Assembly (NCBI GenBank): GCA_964587655.1
Contig: CAZPMT010000014.1
Coordinates: 8,056-72,055, forward strand
DNA from: CAZPMT01 sp964587655
GTDB taxonomy: Bacteria; Hydrogenedentota; Hydrogenedentia; Hydrogenedentales; SLHB01
Length of the DNA: 64,000 bases
Reading direction: 5' to 3'
Part shown: in pieces, positions 44,511-54,014 of the stretch
Position numbering within the stretch: position 1 is the stretch's first letter
How the letters are laid out: the number at the start of each line of letters is the position of its first letter
Program-made: the position numbers and the translations under genes
The notes under the pieces: model-generated
Seen by the model: only the letters and a program-made list of their open reading frames with translations
What the model was told of the DNA's origin: nothing
Database searches by the model: none

Positions 44511-46268
44511 ATGGTGGTATTGCTTTATCTCTTCCTGGCATTGATAGCCTTTGGCATCGCGATGCAGGTTTACGGCAAGTTTCTGGCGCGGCAACTGGGC
44601 GAGGACGTCCAGCGTCCGACACCCGCGCATGTGATGAATGACGGGCGCGATTTTGTTCCCACAAAGCCGTACGTTCTTTTCGCGCATCACTTCTCCGCCA
44701 TTGCCGGGGCGGGCCCGATTCTTGGGCCGACGGTGGCGATCCTTTACGGTTTTGTTCCTGCATGGCTATGGGTGGTCTTCGGCGGCATCTTTATCGGGGC
44801 GGTTCACGACTTTATGGCCCTGTTCATCTGCATGCGCGAAGGCGGCCGTTCGATGGCGGAAGTCGCGAGAAAGACGCTTGGCAGCGGGGGGTTCCTTCTC
44901 TTTATCCTGTTCACGATCCTTATGCTCTTGCTCGTCACCTCGTCGTTCCTTAGCGCGGTGTCGATGTCGCTGACCTCGCTCTGGCCGATGGACAAGATGG
45001 GGCTTTCCGAGGGCCAGACCTTGTTGAAAACGGTCGTCGACGAGAACGGCGTGGTGATGGGGCGCATCGGCGGGATCGCCTCGACCTCCGTCGTCATCAT
45101 CACTCTGTTTTCGCCGCTTCTCGGTTGGCTGATATACAAGAGGAACATGCACGGCGGCGCCGCATATCTTCTGGCGGCCATCATCTGCATCGGTTCAATC
45201 GTGGCGGGTATTGTCTTCCCGATCACCTTATCCAGCACAACCTGGACGATCGTCATGTCGGTCTACGTTTTCTTCGCGGCCGGTGTACCCGTATGGATGA
45301 TCTTGCAGCCGCGCGACTTTATCAACGTTCAGATCTTATACGCCGGGATTGGCTTGCTGGTGGTTGCCCTGCTCGTGGCGGGCGCGACCGGCGCAACGTT
45401 CACGATGCCGTCAAGCAATATTAAGGAGGGGGTCGCGAACCTCGGGTTCATCTGGCCGATGATGTTCATCATGATCGCGTGCGGCGCGATCTCGGGATTC
45501 CATTCGCTGGTCGCCGGGGGCACTACCACGAAGCAGCTTAACAACGAACGCGACGCCCGCCGGATAGGATTCAACGCAATGCTGCTCGAATCGCTACTGG
45601 CAGTGTGCGTCCTGCTCGCAATCGGCATCGGACTCACCTTCGACGACTACAAGAGCATCGTTTATCCCGTCGTGACGGGCGTGAAATCAAACCCCATCCT
45701 CGCGTTCAGCCTCTCGGTCGGCCACTTGGTGCACAACGCGCTGCACATCCCTATCGACTTGGGTACGGTGTTCGGGATACTGCTTGTAGAAGGTTTTGTC
45801 ATCACGACGCTCGATGCGGCGGTCCGGTTGAACCGTTATCTCTTTGAAGAGCTGTGGGACATGATCTTTGCGAAGCCTCCGGCGCTACTGAAGAGCTACT
45901 TGTTCAACTCGGGTCTGGCGGTCGTTTTGATGTGGGTGCTTGCCTACACGAACGCTTTCAATACGCTCTGGCCGATCTTCGGCGCCGCAAACCAACTGTT
46001 GGCCGCGTTGGGGTTGATCACGGTGACGGTCTGGCTCATGCTCAAGGGGAAGAAGTACTTTTTTGCCGTTGCGCCCGCGCTGTTCATGCTGACGACCACG
46101 CTGGCGTCGCTTGTCATCCTCCTGTTCCAGTACATGAAGAAGTCCAACTACATTCTCGCCGCAACGGCGGTCCTTATGCTGGCCCTCTCGACCGGCGTCA
46201 TCTACCTTGTCGTAAAGAGGGTTTTTGGCCGTGCAGCCGTTGCGCACGCTGAAGACCAAGCCGCCTGA
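44511..46268 (+). CDS. cstA: Carbon starvation protein CstA family transporter
   Basis: The protein has 585 residues with about 16 TM segments. GRDFVPTKPYVLFAHHFSAIAGAGPILGP is the CstA signature, followed by VVFGGIFIGAVHDF and SGFHSLVAGGTTTKQLNNERDARRIGF. Family members import peptides or pyruvate under carbon limitation. The ATG follows GAAGGAG by 8 bases. A sigma-70 promoter lies just upstream. After the stop, a perfect 27-bp inverted repeat separates it from the GH31 gene. Confidence 0.93.
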   Translation: MVVLLYLFLALIAFGIAMQVYGKFLARQLGEDVQRPTPAHVMNDGRDFVPTKPYVLFAHHFSAIAGAGPILGPTVAILYGFVPAWLWVVFGGIFIGAVHDFMALFICMREGGRSMAEVARKTLGSGGFLLFILFTILMLLLVTSSFLSAVSMSLTSLWPMDKMGLSEGQTLLKTVVDENGVVMGRIGGIASTSVVIITLFSPLLGWLIYKRNMHGGAAYLLAAIICIGSIVAGIVFPITLSSTTWTIVMSVYVFFAAGVPVWMILQPRDFINVQILYAGIGLLVVALLVAGATGATFTMPSSNIKEGVANLGFIWPMMFIMIACGAISGFHSLVAGGTTTKQLNNERDARRIGFNAMLLESLLAVCVLLAIGIGLTFDDYKSIVYPVVTGVKSNPILAFSLSVGHLVHNALHIPIDLGTVFGILLVEGFVITTLDAAVRLNRYLFEELWDMIFAKPPALLKSYLFNSGLAVVLMWVLAYTNAFNTLWPIFGAANQLLAALGLITVTVWLMLKGKKYFFAVAPALFMLTTTLASLVILLFQYMKKSNYILAATAVLMLALSTGVIYLVVKRVFGRAAVAHAEDQAA

Positions 46269-46280
46269 CCTCTTCGCGCC

Positions 46281-46383
46281 GTCATTCCCGCGAAGGCGGG
46301 AATCCAGCAAAGGGCGGGAATGATGTGTGGGGCGCGCGGATTGATTGCGGATGATTCTGGATTCCCGCCTTCGCGGGAATGAC
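46281..46383. repeat. Perfect 27-bp inverted pair of a GTCATTCCCGCG-type repeat
   Basis: Arms 46281-46307 and 46357-46383 are exact reverse complements; each contains the smaller palindrome TTCCCGCGAAGGCGGGAA-like stem. They enclose 49 bp. Such repeats are dispersed in many genomes. This pair might also act as a transcription stop after cstA. Confidence 0.88.
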
Positions 46384-46459
46384 GATTGGGAGCGGTCTTT
46401 CTTTGTTATTATGTACTTGCGCGTGGCCGTGAACGATTGCGCAACAAGAAGGGTGACAC

Positions 46460-48280
46460 ATGAAACGGAAAAGAGGTTGCTTGTTCCGAGTCGCGCAGGG
46501 AGCAGTGGTTGTGTTGCTGCTGTTTGCCGCGCTTGTATACTTCTATTGGGTCTTTCCGTTCTGGGGCATGCCGTTCAACGGGCAGCGGCACACGCGCGTG
46601 CCGATAACGCCGCCGTGGGCGCTCGAATGCTGGGTTTGGGAGGATGACGTGAACACCGCGGCGGCCGTCACGGAATTGCTCGACGGTTACGCCGCAAACG
46701 ACATCCCCGTGCGAACTATCCTCATCGACAGCCCCTGGAGCACGCGATACAACGATTTCATCGTCGATGAGGCGCGTTACCCGAAGCCCGCGGAGTTCTT
46801 CAAGGACCTTCAGGACCGGGGCTATCGCGTGGTGCTGTGGATGACGTGTATGGTCAACAGCAAGAATCCGGATACCCCCATCAAGGATGCGAGCGACTGG
46901 TTCGAGGACGCCAAGAAGAAGGGCTATCTCGTCGGCGACGGATATGAATGGAAGTGGTGGAAGGGCTGGGGGGGCTTCATCGATTACACTAACCCGGACG
47001 CGATGCGCTGGTGGCGCGGCATGCAGCAGTCCGTGTTCGACTGGGGCATTGACGGCTGGAAACTCGACGGGACCGACACGTTCTTCACGAGCCGGTTGTT
47101 CGGAAGGATCCCTGTGCCGTATCAGCGGACGCACCAGGGCTGGATGACCACGCGCGGCTACATGGACCACTACGCACGCGACGAATATCAACATGGACTC
47201 ACGCAGAATCCGGAATTCATCACGCTGATTCGCGCGATTGACACGCCGATTGCTCACCCGGAAGGCTTCGCGCCCTTGGATGCCGCCCCGGTGACGTGGA
47301 TAGGCGACCGCACGCACACGTGGAAAACGGACCCTCCGAAAATAGACGAGGGCGACAACACGAAGGACCTGATGATGAAGGGCGTGATCACCAAGGTCCT
47401 CGGCAACAGGGGCTTTGAAGGGGCGCTCCGCGACATCCTGTTGAGCGCGAAGCGCGGCTATTGCGTCGTCGGCGATGATATCGCGGGCTACCACGGCGAC
47501 AGCCTCATCCCGCCGCATCTGTATATTCGCTGGGCGGAGTTCGCGTCCTTCACGGGGTTGTTCTTGAACGGCGGACACGGCGAGCGCCGGATGTGGAAGA
47601 GGTCGCAGGAGGAACTCGAGATCATCCGGAAGTTTTCGTGGCTTCACACGGAACTTGCGCCGTACATGTACACGCATGTGGTGTTGTGCCACGAGGGCGG
47701 CAAGCCGCTGATGCGCCCCGTGAAGGGCAAGTATCACTATCTGTTCGGCGACGATTTCCTTGTGGCGCCAATCTACAAGGACAACACGGTCAATACCGTC
47801 ACGCTGCCGAAAGGCCGCTGGCGTTATCTGTTTGACGATCGCGAGGTCATCGAGGGTCCGGCGACCGTCACGCGCGAGTTCCCTCTCGACGAGCTTTCCG
47901 TCTACGTGCGCGACGGCGGCATCATCCCCATGAACGTGACGCGGGCCTACACGGGTTTCGGCGATGCGAATTCCGCGGGATATTTGACTCTGAACATTTA
48001 TCCCTTTGAGACCAGCACTTTCACGGTCCAGCATACCGACGGTTCCGGCCAGACCACGGTGCGCGTGAGTCAGCACGAGGACATCGACATCACGCTTACC
48101 GGCGTCCAGAAGCCGCATATTCTCCGCGTTCTCTCCCCAAACAAACCGCAAGAGATCGCGCTGGACGAGAAACCGCTCGCCGAAGGCACGGACTGGCGTT
48201 ACGATGCGCAGGACCAGCGCCTGTGGGTCACGACGAAAAGCTACGCCGAGGGCCGTTACCGGATAACGTATGCGAAGTAA
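46460..48280 (+). CDS. Glycoside hydrolase family 31 protein (alpha-glucosidase/xylosidase type)
   Basis: The protein has 606 residues. A basic start and one TM helix (about 15-35) suggest a membrane-anchored periplasmic or surface enzyme. The TIM barrel has IDSPWSTRYNDFIVD, GYRVVLWMTCMVN, and the nucleophile D203 in DGWKLDGTD; GDDIAGY carries the likely acid/base Asp and RWAEFASFTGLFLNGGHGERRMW the substrate loop. GDDFLVAPIY and RWRYLFDD follow in the proximal beta domain. The usual N-terminal GH31 beta-sandwich is missing, replaced by the membrane anchor. Exact substrate unknown. Confidence 0.88.
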   Translation: MKRKRGCLFRVAQGAVVVLLLFAALVYFYWVFPFWGMPFNGQRHTRVPITPPWALECWVWEDDVNTAAAVTELLDGYAANDIPVRTILIDSPWSTRYNDFIVDEARYPKPAEFFKDLQDRGYRVVLWMTCMVNSKNPDTPIKDASDWFEDAKKKGYLVGDGYEWKWWKGWGGFIDYTNPDAMRWWRGMQQSVFDWGIDGWKLDGTDTFFTSRLFGRIPVPYQRTHQGWMTTRGYMDHYARDEYQHGLTQNPEFITLIRAIDTPIAHPEGFAPLDAAPVTWIGDRTHTWKTDPPKIDEGDNTKDLMMKGVITKVLGNRGFEGALRDILLSAKRGYCVVGDDIAGYHGDSLIPPHLYIRWAEFASFTGLFLNGGHGERRMWKRSQEELEIIRKFSWLHTELAPYMYTHVVLCHEGGKPLMRPVKGKYHYLFGDDFLVAPIYKDNTVNTVTLPKGRWRYLFDDREVIEGPATVTREFPLDELSVYVRDGGIIPMNVTRAYTGFGDANSAGYLTLNIYPFETSTFTVQHTDGSGQTTVRVSQHEDIDITLTGVQKPHILRVLSPNKPQEIALDEKPLAEGTDWRYDAQDQRLWVTTKSYAEGRYRITYAK

Positions 48281-48296
48281 GGCCGTTTGTGTATAG

Positions 48297-50585
48297 ATGA
48301 CGCGGCGACTCGAAATAACTGTCCGGGGCATGGTCCAAGGCGTGGGGTTCCGCCCGTTCGTCCACGGTCTGGCGGCGCGATTGCGCCTCGCGGGTTTCGT
48401 GCGTAACGAGCCGCACGGCGTGGAAATCGAAGTGGAAGGCCCGTCTCCCGCTGTCGATGCGTTCGTTGCGCAGTTGGAAACATCCGCTCCGCCGCTCGCC
48501 CGCATTCAAGAGGTTCTGACTCGGGAACGGCCTGCCTCGGGGGAAAAGACGTTCGTTATCAGGCGGAGCGCGTGCGTCGGCGAACGCACGGTGCTCATTG
48601 CGCCGGATCAGGCCACATGCGGCGACTGTCTCCGCGAGTTGCGCGACCCAAAAGATCGGCGGTATCGGTATCCCTTCATCAACTGCACGAATTGCGGGCC
48701 GCGCTACACGATCATCCGCGACGTTCCGTACGACCGCGCCAATACGACGATGGCCGAGTTTACGATGTGCCGGGACTGCCGCGCGGAGTACGAGAATCCG
48801 GCCGATCGACGGTTCCACGCCGAGCCGGCGTGTTGTCCCGCTTGCGGGCCGCGTGTCGAACTGCTCGACGGGCAGGGTGGCCGCGTCGTTTGCACGGATC
48901 CGATTGCCGAAACGATCCGCCTGCTGTCGGAAGGGCAAATCGTTGCCGTCAAAGGGCTCGGCGGGTTCCATCTGGGCTGCGACGCGACGTGCGCGGAGGC
49001 CGTCCGCCTGTTGCGACGCAGGAAACAGCGCGACCTGAAGCCGTTCGCGCTCATGGTGCGCGATCTCGACACGGCGGCACGGATCTGCGAGGTCTCGGAC
49101 GAGGCGCGCGCCGCACTCGTCCATCCGGAACGGCCCATCTTGCTAATGAAAAAGCGATCGGGAAATGGGATCGCGGACGAGGTTGCACCGCGAAGCGACT
49201 CGTTCGGCGTGATGCTTCCGTACACCCCCGTTCATGAATTGCTGATGGAAGGGCCGTTCGATGCCCTCGTCATGACGAGCGGGAACCTCACCGACGAGCC
49301 CATCGCGTTCACCAACGAGGATGCGCTGGCGCGTCTCAAGGGTCTTGCGGACTACTTCCTTTTGCACAACCGCGCCATTCACATCCGAACCGACGATTCG
49401 GTGGCGCGCGTCATTGCCGGGCGGCAGCGATTCCTCCGCCGTTCGCGAGGCTATGCGCCGTTCCCCGTGGCGCTTCCAGTCGGGACCGCGGGCCGCGAGA
49501 TCCTCGCCGTCGGCCCTGAACTCAGCGCCACGCTCTGCCTCACGCGCGGGTCCCAGGCGTTCTTGAGCCATCATCTCGGCGATCTCTACAACCTTGCCGC
49601 CTACGACGCCTTCCTTCAAGCCATCGAGCACTTGGAGAACCTTCTCGCCGTCGCGCCATCCCTAATCGCCTGCGACATGCACCCGGCCTACGCCTCGACA
49701 CGATATGCGCGGTCATGCGGCCTCCCCGTGATCGCCGTGCAGCATCATCACGCGCACATTGCGTCTGTCCTGGCGGAGTCGGGCCGCACGGACAAAGTGA
49801 TCGGCGTTGCGTTCGACGGACTCGGTTGGGGCGAGGACGGGACCGTTTGGGGCGGCGAGTTTCTAGTGTGCGATCTGGGCGGCTATCAGCGCGTGGGGCA
49901 TCTTGCCGTTGTGCCACAGCCCGGCGGCGACGTCTCATCGAAGAAAACGGTCCGCATGGGATACGTCTACCTGCGGGAGGCATACGGCGAGCGCGCCGAA
50001 CGCCTCGCGGAAGCGCTCGAGCCCGATCTCTCCGCCGGCGAGCGCCGTGTTATTGCACAGCAGATCGATCTCGGCGTCAACTGTCCCGGCACATCCAGCA
50101 TGGGACGCCTCTTCGATGCCGCAAGCGCGCTTCTCGGCATTTGCACGGAAAACACGTACCACGCGCAAGCGCCCATCGAACTCGAGGCGATGGCCTGGGA
50201 GGCCAGTGATGAGTCAGGCGTCTACCAGTGCGCCATCGAAGAAACAGTTGAAGGCGCGTACGCCGTCCGCGCGTCCGATATCATCCGCGCTATGGTCGAT
50301 GATTTCGGCAACGGCGCATCTCAGGCAATCTGCGCGGCCCGCTTCCACAACTCGATCTCGCATGCGGCGGTCGAGGTCTGCAAGAAGATCCGCGAGAAGA
50401 CCGGGCTGGAAACCGTGGCCTTGTCCGGCGGCGTGTTTGCAAACGCGTACCTCTTGGAGCGTATGATGCCGCTCCTCGAAGAGGAGGGCTTTGAGGTGCT
50501 CCTGAATTCATTGACTCCCGCGGGCGATGGGGGCGTATGCCTCGGGCAGGCGGCCGTCGCCGCATGGAGGTGCAGATGTGTTTAG
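48297..50585 (+). CDS. hypF: Carbamoyltransferase HypF
   Basis: The protein has 762 residues, the standard size. HypF makes the carbamoyl-adenylate that becomes the cyanide ligands of the NiFe-hydrogenase iron. Domains in order: acylphosphatase (VRGMVQGVGFRPFVHGLA, residues 5-95), two Zn-finger halves (CGDCLREL/CTNCGP and CRDCRAEY/CCPACGP), a YrdC-like nucleotide domain (IVAVKGLGGFHLGCDA), and a Kae1-like carbamoyltransferase domain with VQHHHAHIASVLAE and GVAFDGLGWGEDGTVWGGEF. Its 3' end overlaps hypC by 10 bases. Confidence 0.97.
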   Translation: MTRRLEITVRGMVQGVGFRPFVHGLAARLRLAGFVRNEPHGVEIEVEGPSPAVDAFVAQLETSAPPLARIQEVLTRERPASGEKTFVIRRSACVGERTVLIAPDQATCGDCLRELRDPKDRRYRYPFINCTNCGPRYTIIRDVPYDRANTTMAEFTMCRDCRAEYENPADRRFHAEPACCPACGPRVELLDGQGGRVVCTDPIAETIRLLSEGQIVAVKGLGGFHLGCDATCAEAVRLLRRRKQRDLKPFALMVRDLDTAARICEVSDEARAALVHPERPILLMKKRSGNGIADEVAPRSDSFGVMLPYTPVHELLMEGPFDALVMTSGNLTDEPIAFTNEDALARLKGLADYFLLHNRAIHIRTDDSVARVIAGRQRFLRRSRGYAPFPVALPVGTAGREILAVGPELSATLCLTRGSQAFLSHHLGDLYNLAAYDAFLQAIEHLENLLAVAPSLIACDMHPAYASTRYARSCGLPVIAVQHHHAHIASVLAESGRTDKVIGVAFDGLGWGEDGTVWGGEFLVCDLGGYQRVGHLAVVPQPGGDVSSKKTVRMGYVYLREAYGERAERLAEALEPDLSAGERRVIAQQIDLGVNCPGTSSMGRLFDAASALLGICTENTYHAQAPIELEAMAWEASDESGVYQCAIEETVEGAYAVRASDIIRAMVDDFGNGASQAICAARFHNSISHAAVEVCKKIREKTGLETVALSGGVFANAYLLERMMPLLEEEGFEVLLNSLTPAGDGGVCLGQAAVAAWRCRCV

Positions 50586-50806
50586 CCATACCCGCGCGGA
50601 TCGTTGAGGTCGCGGGCTCCCGCGCGCGCGTGTCCCTCGAGGGCAACGTGCGCGAGGCCGACCTCAGTCTCGTGGAAGACGCCGGCGTAGGCGATTGGGT
50701 CCTGGTGCATGCGGGTTTCGCCATAGAAAAGCTGTCGCCGGAGGACGCGGAAGAGACGTTGAGTCTGATCATGCAGATGCAGGAGGGCGCCCGTGACGAG
50801 CCTTGA
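50576..50806 (+). CDS. hypC: Hydrogenase maturation factor HypC
   Basis: The protein has 76 residues. The ATG at 50576 has GGAGG upstream and begins MCLAIPARIVEV, the invariant HypC start whose Cys2 binds the Fe(CN)2CO precursor. It chaperones iron and ligands between HypD and the hydrogenase large subunit. It overlaps hypF by 10 bases and hypD by 14. Confidence 0.97.
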   Translation: MCLAIPARIVEVAGSRARVSLEGNVREADLSLVEDAGVGDWVLVHAGFAIEKLSPEDAEETLSLIMQMQEGARDEP

Positions 50807-51857
50807 TCCCGCGCCGCTGATTGCGCGCGTGCATCGCGCCGCGGAGGAGATCGGCCGCCACGTCCGCCTCATGGAGGTATGCGGCACCCACACGCACGCG
50901 ATCGGGCGCGGCGGATTGCGCGCCGTGATGCCGCCGAACATCGAACTGGTTTCAGGCCCGGGGTGTCCCGTGTGCGTGACGTCGCAGCGCGACGTCGAGC
51001 GCATGCTTCTTCTGGCGAAACAACCCGGGTTGGCTATCTGCACGTTCGGCGACATGATCCGCGTTCCGGGCATCACTTCCTGCCTCGAACGCGAGCGAAC
51101 ATCGGGCGCGGACATCCGCGTCGTCTACTCGGCGCTCGACGCGCTCGAACTGGCCAAGCGCGAGCCGCAACGCGAGGTTGTTTTCCTTGCGGTCGGATTC
51201 GAGACGACTTCGCCGGGTGTTGCCTCGGTGATATTTCAGGCGCACGAAAAGGGCCTCAATAACTTCTCGATGTACGTCTCGCATAAGCTTATTCTCCCGG
51301 CTATGGAGGCCGTGCTCAGCGGCAAGTCGCGCATCGACGGTTTTCTCACGCCGGGCCACGTGTCCGTCATCCTCGGCGCGGAGGCCTACGAACCGATCTC
51401 GCTCAAGTACTCTGTTCCGTGCGTCGTCACGGGATTCGAACCGGCAGACGTGCTCGAAGGAATCGCCATGCTGCTCGGCTGCCTGGCCAGGGGTGAAATC
51501 GGCTCGTTCGTCCAGTACACGCGCGCCGTCAGGCCGGGCGGCAACCGCAGGGCTTGGGATACGCTCATGAGCGCGTTCGACGTAACGGACGGAGAATGGC
51601 GCGGCCTCGGCGTGATCCCCGAAAGCGGGCTTGCGCTCAAGCCGGCGTTCGGCGGGTTTGACGCGGCCCAACGCTACCGTCTGCCGGAGGTGGACGACGT
51701 GAAGCTGCCCGGCTGCCGGTGCGGCGAAGTGTTGAAGGGGCTAATCCACCCGCCCGAGTGTCCGTTGTTCGGCAATCAGTGCACGCCCCGGACGCCGCTC
51801 GGACCGTGCATGGTCTCGTCGGAAGGCTCATGCGCCGCGAGGTACAAGTATGGCTGA
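50793..51857 (+). CDS. hypD: Hydrogenase maturation factor HypD
   Basis: The protein has 354 residues, starting with GTG. HypD is the 4Fe-4S scaffold on which the Fe(CN)2CO group of NiFe hydrogenase is built with HypC. Motifs present: MEVCGTHTHAIGR, SGPGCPVCVTS, FAVGFETTSP-like FLAVGFETTSPG, and the C-terminal Cys-rich cluster region CRCGEVLKGLIHPPECPLFG. It overlaps hypE by 8 bases. Confidence 0.97.
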   Translation: MTSLDPAPLIARVHRAAEEIGRHVRLMEVCGTHTHAIGRGGLRAVMPPNIELVSGPGCPVCVTSQRDVERMLLLAKQPGLAICTFGDMIRVPGITSCLERERTSGADIRVVYSALDALELAKREPQREVVFLAVGFETTSPGVASVIFQAHEKGLNNFSMYVSHKLILPAMEAVLSGKSRIDGFLTPGHVSVILGAEAYEPISLKYSVPCVVTGFEPADVLEGIAMLLGCLARGEIGSFVQYTRAVRPGGNRRAWDTLMSAFDVTDGEWRGLGVIPESGLALKPAFGGFDAAQRYRLPEVDDVKLPGCRCGEVLKGLIHPPECPLFGNQCTPRTPLGPCMVSSEGSCAARYKYG

Positions 51858-52848
51858 TGAGAAGATCATGCTGGCCCACGGCGGCGGCGGCGCACTTACC
51901 CGCGAACTGGTTGAAGGCATCATCGTGCCGGCCCTCGGCGGGAGCGCGGAAGCCCTCCCGGACGCCGCGATCGTTCCCGGCGCCGAGGATCTTGCCTTTA
52001 CGACGGATTCGTTCGTGGTGAAGCCGCTGTTCTTTCGCGGCGGCGATATCGGCAGCCTCAGCGTGCACGGGACAGTAAATGATCTCGCGGTATCCGGCGC
52101 GGAACCGTTGGCGCTATCGATGTCGCTGATCCTCGAAGAGGGGCTCGATATCGCGTTGCTCCGGCGCATCGTCGAGTCAGCGGCGGACGCGGCGCGCGCC
52201 TGCGGCATTCGGATCGTCACGGGCGACACGAAAGTCGTCGCACGCGGTGAAGCCGATCAGATCTTCATTACCACGGCCGGAATCGGACGGCGGCGTCTCC
52301 TGCTTTCTCCGAGCGGCCTGAAGGAAGGCGATCGGGTCCTGATCAACGGTCCGATAGCCGACCACGGGATCGCCGTGATGAGTGAGCGCGAGGGCATCAA
52401 ATTCGAGACGCTGGTCCGTTCCGATTCCGCTCCGGTATGGCCCTACGTCCGTGCGTTAATCGAAGGCGGCGTCGAGATACATGCGATGCGCGACCCGACA
52501 CGCGGCGGCCTCGCTTCAACATGCGTCGAACTCGCCAACGATTCAGGAGTCACGATTCAACTCGAAGAGGCCGCGCTGCCGGTCAGGCCCGAGGTCCGCG
52601 GCGCGTGCGAGATGCTCGGACTCGATCCGCTCACTGTGGCGAACGAGGGAAAGGTCGTTGCGTTCATACGCGCGTCTGATGCGGCGAAGGCGCTCGAAAT
52701 TCTCAGGAACGTGCCGGGAGGTGAACGCGCCGCGATTATCGGGACCGTCGTTGCCCGGCGATCCGTCGCCGCTTGCCTGCGCACGCGTTTCGGCGGCGAG
52801 CGCGTTGTCGAAATGCCCTACGGCGAGGAATTGCCGCGCATTTGCTAA
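51850..52848 (+). CDS. hypE: Hydrogenase maturation factor HypE
   Basis: The protein has 332 residues of the PurM/ThiL-like ATPase fold. HypE accepts the carbamoyl group from HypF on its C-terminal cysteine and dehydrates it to thiocyanate. The required end PRIC-stop is present with C332, and MLAHGGGGALTRELV, TTDSFVVKPLFFRGGDIG and RDPTRGGLAST form the ATP and metal sites. No hypA, hypB or hydrogenase structural gene follows in this window. Confidence 0.97.
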   Translation: MADEKIMLAHGGGGALTRELVEGIIVPALGGSAEALPDAAIVPGAEDLAFTTDSFVVKPLFFRGGDIGSLSVHGTVNDLAVSGAEPLALSMSLILEEGLDIALLRRIVESAADAARACGIRIVTGDTKVVARGEADQIFITTAGIGRRRLLLSPSGLKEGDRVLINGPIADHGIAVMSEREGIKFETLVRSDSAPVWPYVRALIEGGVEIHAMRDPTRGGLASTCVELANDSGVTIQLEEAALPVRPEVRGACEMLGLDPLTVANEGKVVAFIRASDAAKALEILRNVPGGERAAIIGTVVARRSVAACLRTRFGGERVVEMPYGEELPRIC

Positions 52849-52902
52849 CCAGCCGCGTGTATGTTTGACGCCAAATCAGTTGAAAGCGCGAGGCTTTACT
52901 TT

Positions 52903-53782
52903 ATGAAGCATGAAACAGTGCAAATGGCGCGCTTCCATCGGCGGACATTTGTCGGACTGTGCGCCGCCGGACTTTGCGCGGCGTCCTGCCGCACAAGGGC
53001 GCCCAGTATGTCCAATCGTAAGGAGAGGTCCTCGGTGGTGGTAATAGGCGGAGGGTTAGGGGGATGTGCCGCGGCGTTGAGCGCAGCGTCTCGGCAATCT
53101 GTATGACGTCCCCGAGACAGAGGCCGCGCGTCATCTGTACATGGCCAAGCAATTGAGCCTGTCGTTGCTCTATTGGATGCAGACTGAAGCGCCGCGGGCC
53201 GATGGCAAGACCGGATGGCCCGGACTGCGCCTGTGCCCCGCGTTGATGGGCACGGAGGACGGACTGGCCAAGTATCCGTACATCCGCGAATCACGCCGGA
53301 TTCGCGCCGAGTTCACCGTGCTCGAACAGCACGTCGGGAAACAAATGCGCACCGAACAGTTTGTCAAACCGCGACAAACTGTGGGCCGCACGGGGCGTGT
53401 CGCCGCTGAGCAGTTCGCCGACTCGGTAGGCATCGGTTACTATCGGATCGACCTGCATCCGAGCAGTAGCGGCGACAACTATATCGACATTGAGTCGTTA
53501 CCCTTCCAGATTCCGCTCGGCGCGCTTATCCCACGGCGCGTCGAGAACCTCCTGCCCGCGTGCAAGAACCTCGGCGTCACTCATATCACCAACGGCTGTT
53601 ATCGACTCCATCCCGTTGAATGGAATATCGGCGAAAGCGCCGGCGCGCTGGCCGCCTTCTGCATCGAACGAAAGACCGTCCCGCGCCGTGTACGCAACAC
53701 CGCCGCGCTTCTGGCCGATTACCAACGTTCACTCGAACGGCAGGGAGTCCGTTTGACTTGGCCCGACGAAGCCAAGGCATAA
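52903..53782 (+). pseudogene. FAD-dependent oxidoreductase with large internal deletion
   Basis: The N-terminus (MKHETVQMARFHRRTFVGL) has a twin-arginine-type signal (RRTFVG) and a lipobox-like end, then VVVIGGGLGGCAAALSAAS, the FAD-binding Rossmann strand and glycine loop. Near 53090 the frame changes, and LGNLYDVPETEAARHLYMAK begins the C-terminal half, which runs to 53782 and contains PFQIPLGALIPRRVENLLPACKN and THITNGCYRLHPVEWNIGES, the usual end of this FAD_oxidored family. Roughly half the expected protein (the region after the FAD motif) is absent. An active enzyme is unlikely. Confidence 0.8.
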
Positions 53783-54014
53783 GACGACTTCGGTCATCGG
53801 CAAAGATCTCAGCGGTTGTGAAGAGATGCCGTGCGCGCGCAAAGGTTGCGTCCACTGCGTCCACAAAGCTTCGTCGTAGTGCACCCTCCATGGAACTGGG
53901 GCGAAGCCCCAAGTTGAAGGGACCGGAAAAGCAAGAGGGGCAAGCGCCTTTCCAGACGATTGCCCCCAAGATCAGGCCGCTTAAGCGAGCCGTGTTGGGT
54001 CTAACCCGGCTGTG
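53783..54014. other. Convergent intergenic region with a small hairpin
   Basis: TGGGGC-GAA-GCCCCA at 53897-53911 forms a perfect short hairpin between the flavoprotein remnant (+) and pilQ (-). It lacks a following T run. No gene is seen. Confidence 0.45.

Noticed and set aside
46409..48505. A 698-codon open frame on the minus strand
   Set aside because: It is antisense to the GH31 gene and hypF, which have clear family motifs; the product is Arg/His-rich with no recognisable domain.
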